15,396 nt of DNA from Eubacteriales bacterium. GTDB lineage: Bacteria; Bacillota; Clostridia; Lachnospirales; Lachnospiraceae. This document shows positions 5,731-13,363 of this stretch, one piece after another. Each line of letters begins with the position of its first letter. Position 1 is the stretch's first letter. Location of the stretch: contig JAUNPT010000015.1 of NCBI GenBank assembly GCA_030536565.1, positions 7,593 through 22,988 on the forward strand, read 5' to 3'. The notes beneath the pieces were generated by a model. That model worked only from the letters and a program-made list of their open reading frames with translations. It was not told the origin of the DNA and ran no database searches. A program made the translations under genes and the position numbers.

Positions 5731-8250
5731 CTATGCTTCAAATGTAACTATAATACGTTCGTCCTTTTCAAAGCTTATTGAATTTCCTTTTTTTACAATT
5801 CCCTTAGATGCTTTTAAATCAGCTTCAACTATAGGACAGTGAATTTTAAGCTCCTGCTCCACATAAGAAACAATAACTGCAGTGACAGTACCCGATCTGC
5901 CATTGTCAGAAAGCTGCCATTTAAGGCTTTCAACGCAGGCTCTTGACCTCGCCATAAGACCTTTTATTTCACCACATTTCCACGATGGTGCCAGGGCTGG
6001 AAGAAGCTCAAGCTCTCCATCATTAGAATATAAAAGCATCTCATTAATAACTCCTACAAGTCCAAGTATCGTGTCTGTGCAGTATACCCCCTTTGCCCTG
6101 TCTGTATTATGGTCTGTCATAAATGATTTGAAAAAAATATCACTGCTAAACAAGAGCTTTAAAATATCTTCAACACACTCTCTGTCCTTTAGTCTTGCTG
6201 CTACAAGTGCCTTGTGAATCCAGCCATGTGATGCCGTATCATCAATGCCCTTATTTTCACGGTTACGATTTTCAATTGCCTGTTTGCAGGCCTCTCTAAG
6301 CTTAATGTTGTTCTGTGCCTCATAAGCTGGCCATGCCAGATACAGGTGACTTATGTGGCGATGCTCGTTATTTTCTTTAAAATATGGGTATGACCATTCC
6401 CTCAATGCACCAGTAGAATCAAATTCGTACTCCGGCAGCTGATTTATAAGTCTGTCACAGCTTTCGATTATAGCCTTAGAATCATGTGACGGATTCTTTT
6501 CCTCAAGATTCTTTACCATACTTATACAATCTCTTGCAGCAGCTATATCCATTGCTGCATTAGCTGTAACTGTACTGTTATAATCCTTTGGTATATTTTC
6601 AGGAGAATAGGCTGGCACAATCATATATTTTTCATTATCCTTAAGACCTGTCTTTCCTTTCTCATAATGAGGCTTGCCATCTGAATCCATATAATACTCT
6701 GGCGTACATATCTGTAACCAGAAATTAAGGGTCTTGCGAAGAAGTGGTCTTAAAATGTCCTCCTCTAAATCAAGCATTCCATTATCATACTTTTCCCTAG
6801 GATAAAGGTGGCTGATTTTGCTGGTAATCGGAATCTTTCTGTTTCCATAGCACTGCCAGAACTCGTATAACGGAACCATCATCCAGCTTGCGCCCGCATT
6901 CCAATACTGGAACAGATAACGCTTGTCATATTCTACCATCATGGCACGGCTTCCATCTGTATTAACTGGTATCTGCAGCGCGTCCTCCATTCCATAAACA
7001 TCTGATGCATTTTTTATCCAGTCAGGAATCTGCTTAAGAACAAAATAAATGTATCCTACTGCCGAATCGTACACATGTCCCGTGTTCATTCCCGCAACCT
7101 GGATATTTACATTGGCATCCATAGTATATGCACCATTCCAGCCAGGATTCCACTCTCCTGTCCACAACCCACACAGTCTTGGTGCAGAATATCCACCACA
7201 GGAAATCATAGCTTCACGTCCCTGTGCATAAACTCGCATTACCATCTCATTTATAAGCTCTTTACTTTCTTTCTGCTTTGCTATAAGTTCTTCGTTTGAT
7301 AACTCCTTCTGGCTGTCATCATCTCCCAGCTGCAGCGAAGCAGCATTAAACAGCTTTTCATGAAGTTCTCTGTGTGGCTTTAAAATTCTGTCATAATCCA
7401 GATTTCCCGATTCTTCCTTATAGTTTGCTGCAATTTCATCAAGCTTATCTGAATATTCCTTTACAATTCCAGAATAGTCAAATGTATCAAAAGCTTCTGC
7501 CTTTCCTAAGTTAGTAAGACGCTCTGACTTGGTAAGAACAATAATTTCCTCAAAATCATTCTTCACATAAATCCTTGAAATCGTCAGATATCCGCATTCC
7601 CTTAGCTCGCTTCCTTCATAGTCCGGGTAATGAGCAATCATTCCTATGCAGCTTCCATTATCTATGGAAAATTTATGGTATTTCATATTACATTCAGGTG
7701 TAATTCCACGCTTATTTTTCCCATACTTTGGAATATTTTCAATATCATCAATCTTAAAATCAACACTAAGCTTCATACCTCTTGAAGACTGCTTAAGCTG
7801 CATTACTGCCACATCATCTTTTCTTGAAACGAAAAGCTTTCTTGTCCAGCCACCGTTACAGTCTGAAAAGTTAAGTATAACCTCCCCTGTACTGTTATCC
7901 TGAATACATCTGTAATCCTCAAGTTCTTCTTCCTTTTGCAATACCAGCATTCTGGCACCCGGGTGATAACAATACATCTCTGTTCTTTGTCTGTCATGCA
8001 CATTCCAGCTGTCGTCAAGATTAATTACCGCCTGTCTTGCCTCATATAGCTGACCTCCCACTTCTGGTGGTGTAAATCTTGGCTGCTGTCTTGGTATTAT
8101 AAAATCCATATTTTGAAACACAAGGGACTCATTATATGGCGCGCAGTCGCACACAACCCCAGTCCTGCCATTACCTAACACCATTCCATCCTGCCATTTG
8201 CCCAAAGCCTTACCATCTGTCTTTCTAATTGAATATATATTTCTGCTCAT
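5731..8250 (-). CDS. GH95-type glycoside hydrolase (alpha-L-fucosidase/galactosidase-like), cytoplasmic
   Basis: An 839-aa protein with the GH95 plan: N-terminal beta domain opening with MVLGNGRTGVV, an (alpha/alpha)6 barrel and a C-terminal beta domain. GH95 landmarks occur in order: GEWNPGWNGAYTMDANVN with Asn380 and Asn382 (the catalytic Asn pair), GALREW with Glu618 (general acid position), HRHISHLYLAWP (630-641), SHGWIHKALVAARL, Asp726 in YCTDT, and LLPALAPSWKCGEIKGLMAR. All catalytic positions known from GH95 appear present, so activity is likely, but which sugar (L-fucose or L-galactose) cannot be told. There is no signal peptide, so it would act inside the cell on imported oligosaccharides. 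The ATG at 8250 has AAAGG eight bases upstream; an ATG two codons earlier is only two bases from it. It starts 18 bases after the HTH-aminotransferase gene, hence one operon. Confidence 0.82.
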   Translation of the reverse strand: MSRNIYSIRKTDGKALGKWQDGMVLGNGRTGVVCDCAPYNESLVFQNMDFIIPRQQPRFTPPEVGGQLYEARQAVINLDDSWNVHDRQRTEMYCYHPGARMLVLQKEEELEDYRCIQDNSTGEVILNFSDCNGGWTRKLFVSRKDDVAVMQLKQSSRGMKLSVDFKIDDIENIPKYGKNKRGITPECNMKYHKFSIDNGSCIGMIAHYPDYEGSELRECGYLTISRIYVKNDFEEIIVLTKSERLTNLGKAEAFDTFDYSGIVKEYSDKLDEIAANYKEESGNLDYDRILKPHRELHEKLFNAASLQLGDDDSQKELSNEELIAKQKESKELINEMVMRVYAQGREAMISCGGYSAPRLCGLWTGEWNPGWNGAYTMDANVNIQVAGMNTGHVYDSAVGYIYFVLKQIPDWIKNASDVYGMEDALQIPVNTDGSRAMMVEYDKRYLFQYWNAGASWMMVPLYEFWQCYGNRKIPITSKISHLYPREKYDNGMLDLEEDILRPLLRKTLNFWLQICTPEYYMDSDGKPHYEKGKTGLKDNEKYMIVPAYSPENIPKDYNSTVTANAAMDIAAARDCISMVKNLEEKNPSHDSKAIIESCDRLINQLPEYEFDSTGALREWSYPYFKENNEHRHISHLYLAWPAYEAQNNIKLREACKQAIENRNRENKGIDDTASHGWIHKALVAARLKDRECVEDILKLLFSSDIFFKSFMTDHNTDRAKGVYCTDTILGLVGVINEMLLYSNDGELELLPALAPSWKCGEIKGLMARSRACVESLKWQLSDNGRSGTVTAVIVSYVEQELKIHCPIVEADLKASKGIVKKGNSISFEKDERIIVTFEA

Positions 8251-8268
8251 TCCCATAACCTTTCATTA

Positions 8269-9762
8269 TTACTGCCTGTAGTAACTTAGGAAATCCCTTA
8301 TCTTTCCTACTGCATCCTCCAGCACTTCTATTCTTGGAAGGTAAACTACTCTAAAATGGTCTGGCTGGTGCCAGTTAAAACCACCCCCATGAATCATAAG
8401 AATCTTTTTATCCTGAAGCAGATCTAATGCGAACTTCTCATCATTTGTGATATTGAACTTTTTTGTATCAATCCTTGGAAACATATAAAATGCTGCCTTT
8501 GGCTTAACCGCAGAAATACCCGGTATATCATTCATCGCATTATAAATGTATTCCCTCTGCTCATATATCCTGCCTCCCGGTACAACATAGTCCTTAACGC
8601 TCTGATGCCCTCCCAAAGCTGTCTGAATAATTGACTGTCCTGGAACATTTGAACAAAGTCTCATGTTAGAAAGCATGTTTATTCCCTCAATATAATCCTT
8701 CGCAATCCTTTTGTTACCGCTAAGAATCATCCAGCCAACACGATAACCTGCAATCATATGTGACTTTGACAAGCCGCTGAAGGTCACACAAAAAAGGTCT
8801 GGTGCCAGTGAAGCAATAGAAACATGTTCTGCTCCGTCCATTACAAGTCTGTCATATATCTCATCAGAAAAAATCATAAGCTGGTTCTGTCTGGCAATCT
8901 CAACAATTTCCATTAAAACCTCTTTTGGATATAATGCACCTGTAGGATTATTAGGATTAATTATAACTATTGCCTTGGTTCTGTCAGTAATCTTCTTACG
9001 AATATCATCAATATCAGGATTCCATTCTGCCTGCTCATCACATATATAATGAACTGGTTTTCCCCCCGCCAGTGAAGCACAAGCTGTCCACAGCGGATAA
9101 TCAGGTGAAGGTATAAGAATCTCATCTCCATTATCCAGCAGAGCCGACATACTTAAATTAATCAGTTCACTTACTCCATTGCCTGTATATATATCCTCAA
9201 TAGATACATTCGGTATATGCTTGGTCTGTGCATACTGCATAATAGCCTTACGTGCTGAATAAAGCCCCTTTGACGCCGAATATCCCTCACATTCCGTCAG
9301 CTGCCTTGACATATCATAAACCACCTCGTCAGGTGTTCTAAAGCCAAATGGAGCCGGATTTCCAATATTAAGTTTCAAGATATGCATTCCTGCTTCTTCC
9401 ATTCTATTGGCAGCCTCCACTACCGGCCCTCTTACATCATATAATACATTGTCTAACTTAGATGATTTCTTAAATTCACGCATTGTTTTTCCTCCTGATA
9501 TACTATCTGCAGCTTCACTTTTATTTTCCATCTGACCTGACGTATTTCCAGCCCTTAACCACTCTGCATCAACATTAAGTGTCTCTGCTAAAAATTTCAT
9601 TATATCTTCTCTTGGAACCGTTTTCCCGCTGACATACTGGCTCACATGGCTCTTTCCCAGCTTTATTCCTGACTTAGCTGCCGCCATAACCAAATCTACC
9701 TGTTTCTTTTTCTCCTTAGACATGGCTCTTTTCAATCTGTCCGCAAATGTTTCTTTCTGCAT
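8269..9762 (-). CDS. Fusion of Xre-type HTH and AlaA-like alanine aminotransferase
   Basis: A 497-aa protein. Residues 5-72 are an Xre/Cro-type helix-turn-helix (FADRLKRAMSKEKKKQ, then KSHVSQYVSGKTVPRED and NVDAEWLRAG). A Ser/Gly/Lys-rich linker spans 73-93. From Met94 the protein closely follows E. coli AlaA, an alanine-pyruvate/glutamate aminotransferase of fold type I: KLNIGNPAPFGF (130-141), SKGLYSARKAIMQ, NGVSEL, PSPDYPLWTA, INPNNPTGA (268-276), SDEIYDRL with Asp300 and Tyr303, the PLP lysine Lys333 in SGLSKSHMIAGYR, and Arg471 in DHFRVV. All cofactor and carboxylate residues are kept, so it should be an active enzyme as well as a DNA-binding protein. Public annotation does use the label bifunctional HTH/aminotransferase for such proteins. 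The start has GGAGG six bases upstream. It heads an operon with GH95. Confidence 0.9.
   Translation of the reverse strand: MQKETFADRLKRAMSKEKKKQVDLVMAAAKSGIKLGKSHVSQYVSGKTVPREDIMKFLAETLNVDAEWLRAGNTSGQMENKSEAADSISGGKTMREFKKSSKLDNVLYDVRGPVVEAANRMEEAGMHILKLNIGNPAPFGFRTPDEVVYDMSRQLTECEGYSASKGLYSARKAIMQYAQTKHIPNVSIEDIYTGNGVSELINLSMSALLDNGDEILIPSPDYPLWTACASLAGGKPVHYICDEQAEWNPDIDDIRKKITDRTKAIVIINPNNPTGALYPKEVLMEIVEIARQNQLMIFSDEIYDRLVMDGAEHVSIASLAPDLFCVTFSGLSKSHMIAGYRVGWMILSGNKRIAKDYIEGINMLSNMRLCSNVPGQSIIQTALGGHQSVKDYVVPGGRIYEQREYIYNAMNDIPGISAVKPKAAFYMFPRIDTKKFNITNDEKFALDLLQDKKILMIHGGGFNWHQPDHFRVVYLPRIEVLEDAVGKIRDFLSYYRQ
9481..9496 (-). promoter_or_regulatory. Internal Shine-Dalgarno and ATG at the HTH/aminotransferase boundary
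   Basis: Inside the fusion gene a perfect AGGAGG (9491-9496) stands seven bases before an in-frame ATG (9481-9483). That ATG encodes Met94 in TMREFKKSSKLDNV, the exact place where stand-alone AlaA proteins begin. Translation from it would give a complete 404-aa aminotransferase without the DNA-binding domain. The site is stronger than that of most whole genes in this window. Confidence 0.6.
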
Positions 9763-9786
9763 AAATTACCTCCAGCCGGCTTTTGA

Positions 9787-9867
9787 AAGTTCAATTTTCC
9801 CATAAGTTCAATTTCATCGCAAGTTCAATTTTTTCTAATCATAACACCTCAGAAGAAAAAGTTCAAT
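9787..9867 (-). repeat. Four direct 9-bp repeats (ATTGAACTT), putative operator
   Basis: AAGTTCAAT on the plus strand (ATTGAACTT on the minus) occurs at 9787-9795, 9804-9812, 9821-9829 and 9859-9867, all in one orientation. The first three form gapless 17-bp units that share 11 leading bases. The fourth overlaps the -35 box. Copies one to three lie between the predicted transcription start and the HTH-aminotransferase ribosome site. The copy nearest the gene sits in a 12-bp palindrome TTGAAAGTTCAA (9783-9794). The likely reader is the Xre domain of the gene itself. Confidence 0.7.
9838..9866 (-). promoter_or_regulatory. Sigma-A promoter of the HTH-aminotransferase-GH95 operon
   Basis: Minus strand: TTGAAC (9861-9866), a 17-base spacer and TATGAT (9838-9843), giving a start near 9831 and a leader of about 70 bases. 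The -35 hexamer is part of one of the four 9-bp repeats, so a protein bound there would exclude RNA polymerase. Confidence 0.7.
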
Positions 9868-9881
9868 AAGTATTTTATCAT

Positions 9882-9896
9882 TATCTGCTGCAGATA
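9882..9896 (-). terminator. Short hairpin after the ABC-F gene, weak terminator candidate
   Basis: Stem TATCTG/CAGATA with a 3-base loop, 7 bases after the ABC-F stop. It lacks a real T-run on the minus strand, so termination would be poor and read-through into the downstream operon is possible. Confidence 0.2.
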
Positions 9897-9903
9897 CGCC
9901 CGC

Positions 9904-11628
9904 TTAGACCTGCATATCCTGTATCAGCAGCTCCGCCTTCTCATAATCATTATCTTTAAGCGCAGAAGCTATTTTATTTTCCAATTCTTTCCTTTTCTGC
10001 TCTTTTTCCAGATAATCCTTATCAAAATGATTGGCATAAATCATTTTTCTGAATTTTCTTGCACTGACCTTCCGTATTGAATTATCCTCTACAAGCAGCA
10101 CATAATCCACACAATTTGCTATGGTTATAAAATCATGGGATATCATAAGAACAGCACCATTATATTCCTCAACTGCCTTTTCCATAGCAAGCTGTGCATA
10201 GGTATCCAGATGGCTTGTCGGTTCATCAAGCAGCAGAACATTTGCGTTTCCCTTTGCTATAATGGAAAGCTGCAATAAATTTTTTTCACCGCCGGAAAGC
10301 TTATCCACTGAGCTTTCCACTATATCCTCATCAAAGCAAAAGCCCGACAGATACTCCTTTATTTCCAGTTTCGTATCAAACCCAAGCTTTAAAAAAATAT
10401 CTGACACCTTCTCTTTTCCATCAAACATTTCAGTATGTTTCTGGGAAAGATACGCCATACAGACATCTTCCCCGACTTTTATTCTCTTGTGTTCATTTTT
10501 AAAAATCTCTCTTAAAAGGGTTGTTTTTCCTGTTCCATTAGGCCCTACTATTGCGGCTTTATCATTATTTCCAATTTCAAATGTAACATGTTCAAGAAGT
10601 GTTGTATCATAACCTATATTAACATCTTCCACTTTTATAACAGGCTCAGACAAACCGGAAGTATCTGTATAAAAATGTATTTGTGGCTGCCTGATATCTA
10701 CGAATGGAGCTTTAATCCTTCTTGCCTCAAGTCTTTCTACTATAGATTTTCTCGCTTTTAAAGAACGTCCCAGAGCCGCATTATTAAAGTCAGCTGCGTC
10801 TTTTGTCAATTTCTCAACAAGCTTCTTATTTCTTTCTATTTCCTCTGTATCCTTTGCTGCCAGCTCCTGAAGTTCAATTTTGGTTTTCAAGAGAGTAATA
10901 TTATATTCAGCGTATGTTCCGTCAAATTCCTGAATTTCCTTATTTTCAAGATGTAAAATTTTATTAAAGCAGCTGTTTAACAAAAAACGGTTATGAGTAA
11001 TTACAAGCAGTGTTCCCTTGAATGAATTAATAAGATTCTTCAAACCATCTAAATTATCAAAATCCAAAAAAACATCTGGTTCATCCATAATTAAAAGATT
11101 AGGCATAACTATCATTTCCTTTAATATCTGCACCAGCTTAAACTCTCCGCCACTTAATCCGTTGAGCTTCAAATTCTCACAATGCTTCAGATTGGCTGTT
11201 TTGAGCTGTTTTTTTATCGTAATTTCATAATCACTGCCTCCCATTGAATCAAATTGGTCTAATATATTTTGATATCTTTCAAAAAGAGAAGTAATATCCT
11301 GAGATGTTTCCATCTGGCTGCACACGTCATTTAATTCATTCTGAATCCTGACAAAATCCTCACAAAGGTAATCAAACACTGTAGTCTCATTATTTTCATC
11401 TGGTTCATAAAACTGACTTACAAAGCCAATTCTTGTGCCTTCGCTTATCTCTATTTTGCCATCATAAAGATATTTTTCTGGATTCATCAAAATATTTACC
11501 AGTGTGCTTTTACCTGTTCCGTTACTCCCAATAAAAGCACAGTGTTTATAATCCTCAATTGTAAATGTAACATTTTCATATAAATCCTTATACGGATATG
11601 AATATGAAAACTTCTCTGCTAAAATCAT
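9904..11628 (-). CDS. ABC-F family ATP-binding protein (ribosome-associated type)
   Basis: A 574-aa soluble protein with two ABC ATPase domains and no membrane segment. Domain 1: Walker A GSNGTGKS (34-41), signature LSGGE (158-162), Walker B LLIMDEPDVFLD (178-189), ITHNRF. The charged inter-domain linker (about 240-330) includes KARKSIVERLEARRIKAPF. Domain 2: Walker A GPNGTGKT (362-369), LSGGE (444-448), LLLDEPTSHLD (465-475) and the switch SHD (497-499). A Lys/Glu-rich C-terminal helix follows. ABC-F proteins act at the ribosomal E site, as translation factors or as antibiotic-resistance (target protection) factors; the sequence alone does not decide. Domain 1 has DEPDVFLD where DEPTNHLD is usual. 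The start ATG (11626-11628) with GGAGG five bases upstream was chosen; an ATG four codons earlier overlaps that ribosome site. Confidence 0.88.
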   Translation of the reverse strand: MILAEKFSYSYPYKDLYENVTFTIEDYKHCAFIGSNGTGKSTLVNILMNPEKYLYDGKIEISEGTRIGFVSQFYEPDENNETTVFDYLCEDFVRIQNELNDVCSQMETSQDITSLFERYQNILDQFDSMGGSDYEITIKKQLKTANLKHCENLKLNGLSGGEFKLVQILKEMIVMPNLLIMDEPDVFLDFDNLDGLKNLINSFKGTLLVITHNRFLLNSCFNKILHLENKEIQEFDGTYAEYNITLLKTKIELQELAAKDTEEIERNKKLVEKLTKDAADFNNAALGRSLKARKSIVERLEARRIKAPFVDIRQPQIHFYTDTSGLSEPVIKVEDVNIGYDTTLLEHVTFEIGNNDKAAIVGPNGTGKTTLLREIFKNEHKRIKVGEDVCMAYLSQKHTEMFDGKEKVSDIFLKLGFDTKLEIKEYLSGFCFDEDIVESSVDKLSGGEKNLLQLSIIAKGNANVLLLDEPTSHLDTYAQLAMEKAVEEYNGAVLMISHDFITIANCVDYVLLVEDNSIRKVSARKFRKMIYANHFDKDYLEKEQKRKELENKIASALKDNDYEKAELLIQDMQV

Positions 11629-11702
11629 CTTAACCTCCATTCCAAAGCACTTTGTGCAGCGATGCAGTAAGGAAGCTGCAAACGCAGTTTCTCATCTGCC
11701 AT
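11625..11702 (-). CDS. Possible 25-codon upstream ORF overlapping the ABC-F start
   Basis: An ATG at 11700-11702 opens 25 codons (MADEKLRLQLPY and on) that end in TGA at 11625-11627, sharing ATGA with the chosen ABC-F start. The ABC-F ribosome site lies within its last codons. A second overlapping ORF of 16 codons (11692-11742) lies just before it. Neither has a good ribosome site of its own, so coding is uncertain. The layout resembles leader ORFs before some ABC-F resistance genes. Confidence 0.25.
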   Translation of the reverse strand: MADEKLRLQLPYCIAAQSALEWRLR

Positions 11703-11707
11703 CAAAA

Positions 11708-11734
11708 CTATTTGTAATGCTCCGGCACAAATAG
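11708..11734 (-). terminator. Hairpin between mgtE and the ABC-F gene (terminator or attenuator)
   Basis: Minus strand: a perfect 8-bp stem CTATTTGT/ACAAATAG (11727-11734 with 11708-11715), an 11-base loop, followed by TTTTG. It could end mgtE transcripts, whose stop is 35 bases upstream, or act as an attenuator in an ABC-F leader. The stem is AT-rich and the T-run short. No clear separate promoter for the ABC-F gene was found in 11629-11768. Confidence 0.4.
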
Positions 11735-11768
11735 CAGTGCATATTTACAGTAACATAAAATTGAACCC

Positions 11769-13163
11769 TTAACTATGAATCCCACATATATTAATCAATA
11801 ATACCCACGCTAAGCCATAATAGGTCACTACTGCAACTAAATCATTTACAGTTGTTATAAGAGGACCTGATGCGACTGCCGGGTCAATTTTTATTTTATG
11901 AAAAAACATTGGCGTTAACACTCCTACAAGGCTGGATATAACCATTGCAACAAGCAGCGATATCCCAACACAGCCAGATACCATAAATGCATATGTGACC
12001 GCCTTTCCTTTTCCAAGCATAATATATATTCCAATAAATACAAACGCCATAAAACCTAATAATAAACCATTAGTTGCACCAATCTGCAGTTCCTTAAAAA
12101 TAAAATGCAGCTTTTCTTTCACTGAAACATTCTCGTCTACAAGTACCCGAATAGTTACAGCAAGCGACTGTGTTCCAACATTCCCCGCCATGTCTAAAAT
12201 AAGAGACTGGAAACATACAACCAGTGCAATCTGTGATACAACATTTTCAAACAGGCCAACTACCGACGACACACCTATACCCAGAAAAAGCAGAAGTATA
12301 AGCCATGGCATTCTTTTTTTCATTCCCTGCCCAACAGTTTCCTTAAGGTCAGAGGCTTCTGTCATACCTGCAAGCTTGGCATAGTCGTCCCCCATCTCAT
12401 CATCTACCATGTCAATAATGTCTGTCGATGTAATAACCCCCACCAGTTCATTTTTATTATTTAAAACTGGTATGGAATCTTCCGCATAATCCCTGATTTC
12501 ATCTACACATTTCTCTATTTCTTCTGCAGCATACACAAACGGATAGGAGGTTGCAATTATATCCTCGAGATTGTCATACTCCCTTGCTGTAATTAAATCC
12601 TGCAAAGCAATGGCGCCCGCAAAATGATTACCGTTATCCACAACATAGATTGTGTTAAGATTATCGTTTTTGCGTGCCTGCTCAATCATGCTTTTTGTAG
12701 CCTGCTTTACCGTCAGGCCTTCTCTGATTTTGATAAAATTAGTTGTCATCTGGCTTCCAATAAGCTCATCATCATATGACCTGATAAGCCTGATGTCCTG
12801 CCTTGAATCCTGCTGCATGTTTTCTGCAATCTTCTGTCTTGTTTTATCATCAATATTTTCAATAATGTCAACCGCATCATCTGCATCCATAATACTGATA
12901 ATATGGGAAAACCTTTTTAAACCGATTTCATCAATATACTGCTCTATATCTTTAGCATAAGGCATTATTTCGGATAAATTTTCGTTATCCAGTGCCTCAA
13001 ATATCTTTTTCCTCTCATCTGTTGTAAGCAATTCAAATGCAGCTGCTATATCCTTTTCATGGAAATCTCCCAATGAGGCCTTCAACTCTTTCAATGAGGC
13101 CGCATTTTTAACAAGTGCTTCAATCTGCTGTGCATAATTTGTGTTTATAATTTTCTCATTCAT
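11769..13163 (-). CDS. mgtE: Magnesium transporter MgtE
   Basis: A 464-aa Mg2+ channel with the full MgtE layout. Residues 1-130 are the acidic superhelical N domain; 135-255 are paired CBS domains (SQMTTNFIKI, IYVVDNGNHFAGAIALQDLI, SIPVLNNKNELVGVITSTDI); a connecting helix DMVDDEMGDDYAKLAG follows; and five membrane helices lie from about 284 on. Pore hallmarks are GNVGTQSLAVTIR (327-339) and DPAVASGPLITTVNDL (427-442), with Asp441 matching the pore aspartate of MgtE. It imports Mg2+ (and Co2+) across the cytoplasmic membrane and is gated by Mg2+ bound to the N and CBS domains. The ATG has GAGGG seven bases upstream. No convincing promoter lies in the 91 bases between it and the upstream terminator hairpin, so it may be transcribed from the promoter at 13451-13480 through that hairpin. 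Confidence 0.95.
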   Translation of the reverse strand: MNEKIINTNYAQQIEALVKNAASLKELKASLGDFHEKDIAAAFELLTTDERKKIFEALDNENLSEIMPYAKDIEQYIDEIGLKRFSHIISIMDADDAVDIIENIDDKTRQKIAENMQQDSRQDIRLIRSYDDELIGSQMTTNFIKIREGLTVKQATKSMIEQARKNDNLNTIYVVDNGNHFAGAIALQDLITAREYDNLEDIIATSYPFVYAAEEIEKCVDEIRDYAEDSIPVLNNKNELVGVITSTDIIDMVDDEMGDDYAKLAGMTEASDLKETVGQGMKKRMPWLILLLFLGIGVSSVVGLFENVVSQIALVVCFQSLILDMAGNVGTQSLAVTIRVLVDENVSVKEKLHFIFKELQIGATNGLLLGFMAFVFIGIYIMLGKGKAVTYAFMVSGCVGISLLVAMVISSLVGVLTPMFFHKIKIDPAVASGPLITTVNDLVAVVTYYGLAWVLLINICGIHS

Positions 13164-13254
13164 TATTCTGCCCTCGCTTTATTTCCCTCGGCAGCATACC
13201 ATACATACATGTACATATGACAGCCATGGCGGATTTTTCACTTAATTTCAGGCG

Positions 13255-13283
13255 AAAAAAATCGCCCTTTTTCAAGAGCGATT
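13255..13283 (-). terminator. Intrinsic terminator/attenuator 92 bases upstream of mgtE
   Basis: Minus strand: AATCGCTCTT (13274-13283), loop GAAA, AAGGGCGATT (13260-13269), then seven T in a row. It is a 10-bp stem with one T-G wobble, a textbook intrinsic terminator. It closes the short transcript that starts near 13444 and lies between that promoter and mgtE. Confidence 0.85.
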
Positions 13284-13291
13284 AGAAAGAA

Positions 13292-13363
13292 AAATATTTA
13301 ATGGCATCAAGACCAGACCAGTTGCAGAACTGCATCGTCCGAAAACTGGCTTGTTAAATATTT
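13292..13363 (-). ncRNA. Nested stem structure in the mgtE-upstream transcript
   Basis: Three nested helices read from the minus strand: P1 AAATATTTAA/TTAAATATTT (13354-13363 with 13292-13301), P2 CAAGCCAG with CTGGTCTTG (13346-13353 with 13308-13316, one bulged base), and P3 CAGTT/AACTG with a 4-base loop (13319-13332). P2 stacks directly on P1 on one side, with six unpaired bases on the other. It overlaps the second half of the 35-codon ORF and is followed by the terminator. I do not see M-box (ykoK) motifs. It may be a regulatory leader or incidental structure. Confidence 0.4.

Noticed and set aside
13195..13220. ATACATACATGTACATATG near-palindrome before mgtE as an operator
   Set aside because: Only an 8-bp core (TACATGTA) is truly palindromic; in AT-rich DNA this is weak evidence and no promoter overlaps it.
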